In this document: in pieces, positions 5,097 through 9,352 of the stretch | How the letters are laid out: each line of letters opens with the position of its first letter | How positions within the stretch are numbered: position 1 is the stretch's first letter | DNA from: JAKLDO01 sp035354435 | GTDB taxonomy: Bacteria > UBP6 > UBA1177 | NCBI GenBank assembly: GCA_035354435.1 | Contig: DAOQAY010000117.1 | Span: forward strand, 1 to 9,352 | Reading direction: 5' to 3' | DNA length: 9,352 nt | Made by a program: the position numbers and the translations under genes | Notes under the pieces: generated by a model | Told to the model about the DNA's origin: nothing | The model's input: the letters and a program-made list of their open reading frames with translations, nothing else | Database searches by the model: none

Positions 5097-6572
5097 TCAG
5101 AAGATAATAGCCGAACAGCCGGAACTTTTATTGTCGTCAACATTCTGCGTGTCATTATCAGGTTCTTCATCAATTGCATCGGCATCGGGTTCGTTGTCAT
5201 CGGGCTCTTCAGCTTCAATATCTTCAATGCTTGAATTTATTGTGAGTGCCGGATCGCCGTACCAGTTGAACGACATCCGGTTGGCATAAGTCAGAGCGCT
5301 ATTGTCCGTTCCGTAATCCAGCTTGGCATCGAATAGTGCTTTTGCGGGATTAGCACCTTCAAAAAGGGCTTTCAGTGTGAATATCCCGGCCGTGTCGGAA
5401 CCGAAACCTTTTTTATCAAATTCACAATCATAACAGTCCCAGTCCATGAATGAGGGTGTGGAAGGAGTCGTTGCCGCCATTACGCCGACTACTGCTGTTT
5501 TCAGAAGCGAATGAGTAAGATTTCCTTTTTCTTTCACGACTCCGGCATCACAGTTGGGCGAGATCAGAAATCCCGGTTTGTTTCCTGAAATTGAACCGGC
5601 ATCGCTTTGATTGAACAGTTCCGGCATGGAAATTTCAGACATCGAAGCCAGACCGTCACTATTTTCATCTTCATCCCATACAAGTCTGAGTATTTTATTA
5701 TAAAAAGTGTGTCCGCCCCAGAAAACAGCTCCCGTTCCTTTGCTCCATTCATTTATAAGATTTTCCTTATTCAGCGATACATCGCTTTCATACAGTGACT
5801 TCTGCACTCCTTCGGCTTCGTACATTCTGATAATTTCAATATCATCCTTATCTTTCAGAAATGTATTCGCCGCCCATTCGCCGAGTCCTGCACTGTCCCA
5901 GTCACCCATCATGCTAAGTCCTCTGAAAAAATAGAATCCGGCAGGAAAAATTATTCTGTTTCTGTATGAGATCTCAGTTTTTTCCATATTCATGTATTTT
6001 ATTGTAAGTGCCAGTATTTTATCAAGATCAGCAACATCATTATCATAAACCGGAATACGGCCTGTTATAAGCTCAGCCTCAAAATTTATCCCGCCTTCGC
6101 CATCATCAAGCCCAGTCTCACCATATACAGAATTACCGTTTTTATCCCAGTTTCCTGTGAGATCCGCATACAGCATGTCAGTTTCGATCGGCACATTCTC
6201 GGGAGTCCCATTACTGGTTTCTTCCGGGTATTCATGAAGCGGCCGTGTGACAAACATCGGAATACCTGACCTATCCGAAGCCGGATCACCGATAATCAGA
6301 AGAAACGAATAGTCCTTGTAAATAGTTTTGAGCCATTCACGAATCTTTAGAGCTTTTGCCACGCCGCTTAAGCCTGAACCGCCGAACTGACCCTCAGTCG
6401 CAAGAAGAACTTTAAAACCGCGGATCTCTTTTTGATGAATGAACTCATTTAGTTTGGCAGAGTTGTCTTTTATTTCAGTTGTCGTCAGCACGATCATCGA
6501 TCTTGAAAGTTCCTTGGCACTGACCAGAAAACTTACCAGAACGATCAGTATGAAAACTGCTTTTTTTATCAT
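5097..6572 (-). CDS. Secreted C25 (gingipain-like) cysteine peptidase with acidic C-terminal linker
   Basis: A 491-residue exported protein. Residues 1-19 (MIKKAVFILIVLVSFLVSA) form a clear Sec signal peptide. Family C25 landmarks follow: MIVLTTTEI (26-34), a 'moving the tail forward' GFKVLL strand (52-57), LLIIGDP (91-97), DMLYADLTGNWDKNGN (132-147), AELITGRIPVY (166-176), a GTGAVFWGGHTF segment (279-290) with candidate catalytic His288, SPNCDAG (338-344) with candidate catalytic Cys341, and NWYGDPAL (436-443), the usual end of the domain. The catalytic pair is inferred from position. Residues about 449-484 are an Asp/Glu/Asn/Pro-rich linker, and the chain ends SSGCSAIIF with Cys486 near the terminus, which may be a cell-surface sorting or anchoring tail. 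Gingipain haemagglutinin domains are absent. Start: AAGGAGG (6581-6587) eight bases before the ATG. Upstream on the same strand, after 99 bases, lies the pseudopilin-like gene. Confidence 0.85.
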   Translation of the reverse strand: MIKKAVFILIVLVSFLVSAKELSRSMIVLTTTEIKDNSAKLNEFIHQKEIRGFKVLLATEGQFGGSGLSGVAKALKIREWLKTIYKDYSFLLIIGDPASDRSGIPMFVTRPLHEYPEETSNGTPENVPIETDMLYADLTGNWDKNGNSVYGETGLDDGEGGINFEAELITGRIPVYDNDVADLDKILALTIKYMNMEKTEISYRNRIIFPAGFYFFRGLSMMGDWDSAGLGEWAANTFLKDKDDIEIIRMYEAEGVQKSLYESDVSLNKENLINEWSKGTGAVFWGGHTFYNKILRLVWDEDENSDGLASMSEISMPELFNQSDAGSISGNKPGFLISPNCDAGVVKEKGNLTHSLLKTAVVGVMAATTPSTPSFMDWDCYDCEFDKKGFGSDTAGIFTLKALFEGANPAKALFDAKLDYGTDNSALTYANRMSFNWYGDPALTINSSIEDIEAEEPDDNEPDADAIDEEPDNDTQNVDDNKSSGCSAIIF

Positions 6573-6596
6573 TTTCCAGACCTCCTTGAATTTAAA

Positions 6597-6625
6597 CAGG
6601 AATACTCAGGCAATTGCCGTTCCTG
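6597..6625. promoter_or_regulatory. Compound dyad upstream of the C25 peptidase gene
   Basis: CAGGAA (6597-6602) and TTCCTG (6620-6625) flank the perfect 10-bp palindrome GGCAATTGCC (6609-6618). It sits 25-53 bases before the peptidase start codon, where an operator would act; it could also be a weak terminator for the gene upstream. No T-run follows on the minus strand, which favours an operator or an RNA structure. Confidence 0.35.
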
Positions 6626-6671
6626 AAATATTTGTGCTGTAATTACAATGTGTTATAGATTTTAAAGGAAA

Positions 6672-7079
6672 TTATCTGTATTCATAGCCTGAGATAATAT
6701 CATCTTTGGTTTCACAAGAACCGTCCGGTCCTGAACTTCTCACGATAAAACCGGGTCCGCTTCTACCTGGAACAGTATCCATTTCCATAATTTTATACGG
6801 CTTAATCCACAGATCCTTTGATGTGTCTCTGTTTTGCGCTTTTGACTCCATCTGTTTGCGGATATATTCAGCCCATTCTTCTTCAGACAGATAAGGCAGC
6901 CGTCCGTCGTTTTCTATAACTTTGCCGGTATAAACAACATGTGCTATCGAATCAGTTTCACTTTGAGTGAGAGTTATTTTGACAATGTTTGTAAGATATT
7001 TCATCTGTTCGGCACCGATACCTGTCGCCTGATTTAAAATGACAAGCGAAGTTATGATACCAATAAGTTTTATAAACAT
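6672..7079 (-). CDS. Exported small protein with type II secretion GspG-like (pseudopilin) C-terminus
   Basis: A 135-residue protein. Residues 1-23 form a hydrophobic signal or anchor (FIKLIGIITSLVILNQATGIGA). The C-terminal part, from DLWIKPYKI (89-97) to GFIVRSSGPDGS (110-121) and TKDDI (124-128), follows the DPWGxPY ... Y-x-(V/L)-xSxGxDG ... DDI layout of the GspG-like major pseudopilin C-domain, which binds calcium through such Asp residues. A prepilin cleavage site (Gly followed by Phe and Glu five residues later) is not visible, so it is probably a Sec-exported relative rather than a true pilin. Its ATG overlaps the last ten bases of the upstream membrane-protein gene (ATGTTTATAA), and AAGGAGG lies ten bases ahead, so the two are translationally coupled. 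The function is unknown; coupling suggests a partner of the membrane protein or the neighbouring protease. Confidence 0.7.
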   Translation of the reverse strand: MFIKLIGIITSLVILNQATGIGAEQMKYLTNIVKITLTQSETDSIAHVVYTGKVIENDGRLPYLSEEEWAEYIRKQMESKAQNRDTSKDLWIKPYKIMEMDTVPGRSGPGFIVRSSGPDGSCETKDDIISGYEYR

Positions 7080-9160
7080 GATTTGAGGGCCTCCTTCCCG
7101 AGTTGCGATGCTCTTTCGTGCATTACAGCATCAAGTTCTCTACCACTGAAAAGGCTGTGACCGATAATATCGCGGAACTGTTCTTTTGTCAGTGTGGCTA
7201 CTATACATTCTGACACTGCTGTAGCTTTGGCTGTGCGGGGAATTTCCCTGATAAGTGCCATCTCTCCGAAAAACTGTCCCTGTTCAAGGGTTTTGTCAAG
7301 TACGATTTTATTTTCTTCAGTCCTTCTGATGTGAACAGTTCCTTCTTTGATGAGATAAAACTTATCTCCTTTATCTCCCTGATTAAAAAAGACCATTCCG
7401 GCAGAAATGCGTTCAATTCCAAGCCGCATTACTACTGCTGACAACTGTCTGGAACTCATAAATGAAAAAAGAGGAACGGATATAAGCAGTTTCCCGAGTC
7501 TTATCATATCTGTCACTTTGTCTTTTCCGCCTGCTGAAGTCACCACAAATTTTTCAAAGGAATCACGGTTGATTTCAAACACCGCTGTAGAGACTTTTGT
7601 CACAATACTTGCCGTGCGGGGAACTTTTTCAAGAAGTGCAATTTCGCCAAAAGAGTCACCAGTGGAAAGGGTTTCCACAACTTTTTCTTTACCGCCGGCA
7701 TCTTCATGAATAACGACAGCGGAGCCGGAAACTATTGTATAAAAGCAGTCTCCTGTATCGCCCTGCTGAATTATTTTTCTTTTTGCTCCGTACCGGTGAA
7801 GACGGATATGGGAACAAAGTGCGGCAAGTTCCGTTTCATCAAGTCCCGAAAAAAGAGGTATCTGCTGAAGAAATGCGACAATCTGTGTCTTTGCAGGAAC
7901 ATTTTTTGATGTAATTCCGTCCGCAAGCCGTCTCATCCTCGCAAGAGGTGTCTGTGCAACTCCGCCGATATTCCCCAGAACAACAACTAAAGCTCCGGCG
8001 GCAAGAAAAACAATCGGAAGAACAATAAAAGCCAGTGAAATGCCTATCAGAACGAGTGTCAAACCGCTTGCAGAAAGAGTCTCGGCAAGAAGATAGCTGA
8101 GTGTGGCTCTCGCAACATACCAGAAATATTCATATATTGCATAAAGCCAGAGGAGTCCGACAACAGAAAGAAGAATAAGCCGGTCAGTTTCAGGAGTGTT
8201 TTTTCTGGTGGTCAGCAGATCTTTCAAAAATCTGCGGCGGATAAATGTTGAAGTGCGTCCGTTCCCCGGCACGAAAAACCCGACAAGCATTGTAAAAGGC
8301 GACTTCAGCAGAGGAGAAACGAACAAAAGTCCCATTGCAACCGCAACAATATGAATAATCGCCATTGCCGGACGGAAAAAATCAATCTGCCAGAGTATTG
8401 CCGCAATTCCTGCAATGGAAAAAGGAACGAGCATGAGCATAAGATAGTGTTTAACCGCTGCTGCACGGCCTGTGGACACAATAGGAGCGGGATCGACATA
8501 AAAAGAGATCAGTCCGCATCTGAATCTGAGAAAAACCGGTGCTGAAATACCGTGCGCAGAAAGTCCGGCACCGGAAATAAACGATGAGACAGATAAAATA
8601 AAAACCAGAACAATCCAGATAAAAATAATTGCCGTAAGATAAGCATAACCCGGAGAAAGAGTGTTTCCGGTGAGTTCTTTCAAAAGGTTCAGACCTTTCA
8701 AATAAGGAGCAGAAAAAGCCGCCATCGCAAGAAAAGCGAGAATTACGAGTCCCGGAATTGAGGTGAACAGCCTGCCGGTTAAAACACACAAGCCTTCCGG
8801 CATAAAAGTTCCGAGCTTTTTTCTATAATCAAAAAGCATCGGCCTCGATTTTACGGCATCTCTCAGCACTGAAGCGCATTCATGGTCAAAAAGCTCTGCT
8901 TTATTCAGACGGATGATTAATGAAAGCATACGGTTGAAAACACCAGAGTCACCGCTGTTAAGCTTTTTTGCAATGATGTCGGCAAGAGTGATACTGCCGT
9001 TAAATTCCGAAATCAGCCCGGCATCAGCATCGTCCAGCTTAACGAACCTGCCTTCGAACTGAACAAAATGAATATCAGTTGCAAATTTTGTCACCGTCAC
9101 CCCGGAAACGAGCTTCGGGTGCATCTGCTCAATATCGCCTTTACAAAACTGATCTGTCAT
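7070..9160 (-). CDS. Membrane protein: PqqD-like domain, degenerate M50-type region, two cyclic-nucleotide-binding domains
   Basis: A 696-residue protein. Residues about 15-95 read like a PqqD/RRE-type winged helix (GRFVKLDDADAGLISEFNGS, then a Leu-rich helix and LNKAELF). Residues about 125-400 hold roughly seven hydrophobic helices whose landmarks match peptide zinc-metalloproteases of the M50/YydH kind: FYVDPAPI (220-227), SPLLKSPF (282-289), RRRFLKDL (308-315). In active relatives an HExxH lies upstream of the FYVD motif and an NPLxxxDG motif follows it. Here the first position reads ISGAGLSAHG (195-204) and the second SPLLKSPF, so both metal motifs appear lost. Two cNMP-binding domains follow (about 428-545 and 560-672), each with an intact phosphate-binding cassette: FGEIALLEKVPRTA (504-517, Arg515) and FGEMALIREIPRTA (631-644, Arg642). 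Start: AAGGAG seven bases before the ATG at 9160. It lies 15 bases after the preceding gene and overlaps the next, so it is in an operon. Confidence 0.85.
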   Translation of the reverse strand: MTDQFCKGDIEQMHPKLVSGVTVTKFATDIHFVQFEGRFVKLDDADAGLISEFNGSITLADIIAKKLNSGDSGVFNRMLSLIIRLNKAELFDHECASVLRDAVKSRPMLFDYRKKLGTFMPEGLCVLTGRLFTSIPGLVILAFLAMAAFSAPYLKGLNLLKELTGNTLSPGYAYLTAIIFIWIVLVFILSVSSFISGAGLSAHGISAPVFLRFRCGLISFYVDPAPIVSTGRAAAVKHYLMLMLVPFSIAGIAAILWQIDFFRPAMAIIHIVAVAMGLLFVSPLLKSPFTMLVGFFVPGNGRTSTFIRRRFLKDLLTTRKNTPETDRLILLSVVGLLWLYAIYEYFWYVARATLSYLLAETLSASGLTLVLIGISLAFIVLPIVFLAAGALVVVLGNIGGVAQTPLARMRRLADGITSKNVPAKTQIVAFLQQIPLFSGLDETELAALCSHIRLHRYGAKRKIIQQGDTGDCFYTIVSGSAVVIHEDAGGKEKVVETLSTGDSFGEIALLEKVPRTASIVTKVSTAVFEINRDSFEKFVVTSAGGKDKVTDMIRLGKLLISVPLFSFMSSRQLSAVVMRLGIERISAGMVFFNQGDKGDKFYLIKEGTVHIRRTEENKIVLDKTLEQGQFFGEMALIREIPRTAKATAVSECIVATLTKEQFRDIIGHSLFSGRELDAVMHERASQLGKEALKSCL

Positions 9161-9175
9161 TTGGTTTCTCCTTGT

Positions 9176-9352
9176 TTATTCTGAAATACTGTATTTAACA
9201 ATAACCTCGGCGTAATCGGTTGCAATGGAACCCATATCTGTCAAGAATCCATTTGGAGCTGTCGGGACGACGGCAAAGTTGAATTTGCGAAGACCGCTGT
9301 TGAGAACAGCCCGTATCTCTTCATTGTCAGTTGTTGTCCATGTGACTGGTTC
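9176..9352 (-). CDS. C-terminal end of an unknown protein, first of the operon visible (partial)
   Basis: The last 58 codons and TAA (9176-9178) are in the window; the rest lies beyond the right edge. The fragment begins EPVTWTTTDNEEIRAVLNSG and ends ATDYAEVIVKYSISE. Alternating hydrophobic residues and the final AEVIVKY strand suggest the end of a beta-sandwich domain of a secreted or surface protein, with some likeness to DNRLRE-type jelly-roll ends, but this is too weak to assign. The stop is 15 bases before the start of the 696-residue membrane protein gene, so the two are co-transcribed. Confidence 0.7.
   Translation of the reverse strand, partial: EPVTWTTTDNEEIRAVLNSGLRKFNFAVVPTAPNGFLTDMGSIATDYAEVIVKYSISE

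Noticed and set aside
7407..7909. Plus-strand frames opposite the cNMP-binding domains
   Set aside because: They are shadows of the 696-residue gene, whose conserved cassettes fix the true strand and frame.

Overview
The window comes from a bacterium of moderate to low GC that I cannot name. The mix of genes fits a Gram-negative lineage with large secreted proteases, such as Myxococcota or former Deltaproteobacteria, or an uncultured group with similar genes. The clues are a secreted gingipain-like (C25) protease with an Asp/Glu-rich C-terminal linker, and a membrane protein that joins a PqqD-like domain, an M50-like membrane region and two cyclic-nucleotide-binding domains. This assignment is inference only.

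Left part (1 to about 4353) looks like accessory DNA. The tail of a probable class V aminotransferase (2-76) is followed by a 345-base non-coding stretch with a candidate promoter, a possible tiny leader ORF and two hairpins. Next comes a two-gene plus-strand unit: a DUF2188 protein (422-646) and a small protein built of 14-residue tandem repeats (657-1043). A class II Fic AMP-transferase (1348-2478, minus) lies between two copies of a roughly 72-bp direct repeat. A 46-codon ORF follows it, and its end is supplied by one repeat copy. A gene remnant (2818-2937) and four copies of a TTGTAAAATTAC-type motif lead into an AAA_14/DUF4143 ATPase (3043-4353, plus).

Right part (4360-9352) is entirely on the minus strand. 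Read from right to left it holds: the end of an unknown gene (9176-9352); a 696-residue PqqD-like / M50-like / double cNMP-binding membrane protein (7070-9160); a 135-residue exported protein with a type II secretion GspG-like C-terminus that overlaps it by 10 bases (6672-7079); a C25-family secreted cysteine peptidase (5097-6572); and a DUF1847 cysteine-rich protein (4360-5001).

The first three minus-strand genes are almost certainly one operon and the peptidase may belong to it. The most notable point is that the M50-like region keeps recognisable landmarks of the peptide zinc-metalloprotease family but appears to have lost both metal-binding motifs. It may therefore be a cyclic-nucleotide-controlled pseudoprotease acting with a secreted protease and a pseudopilin-like partner.
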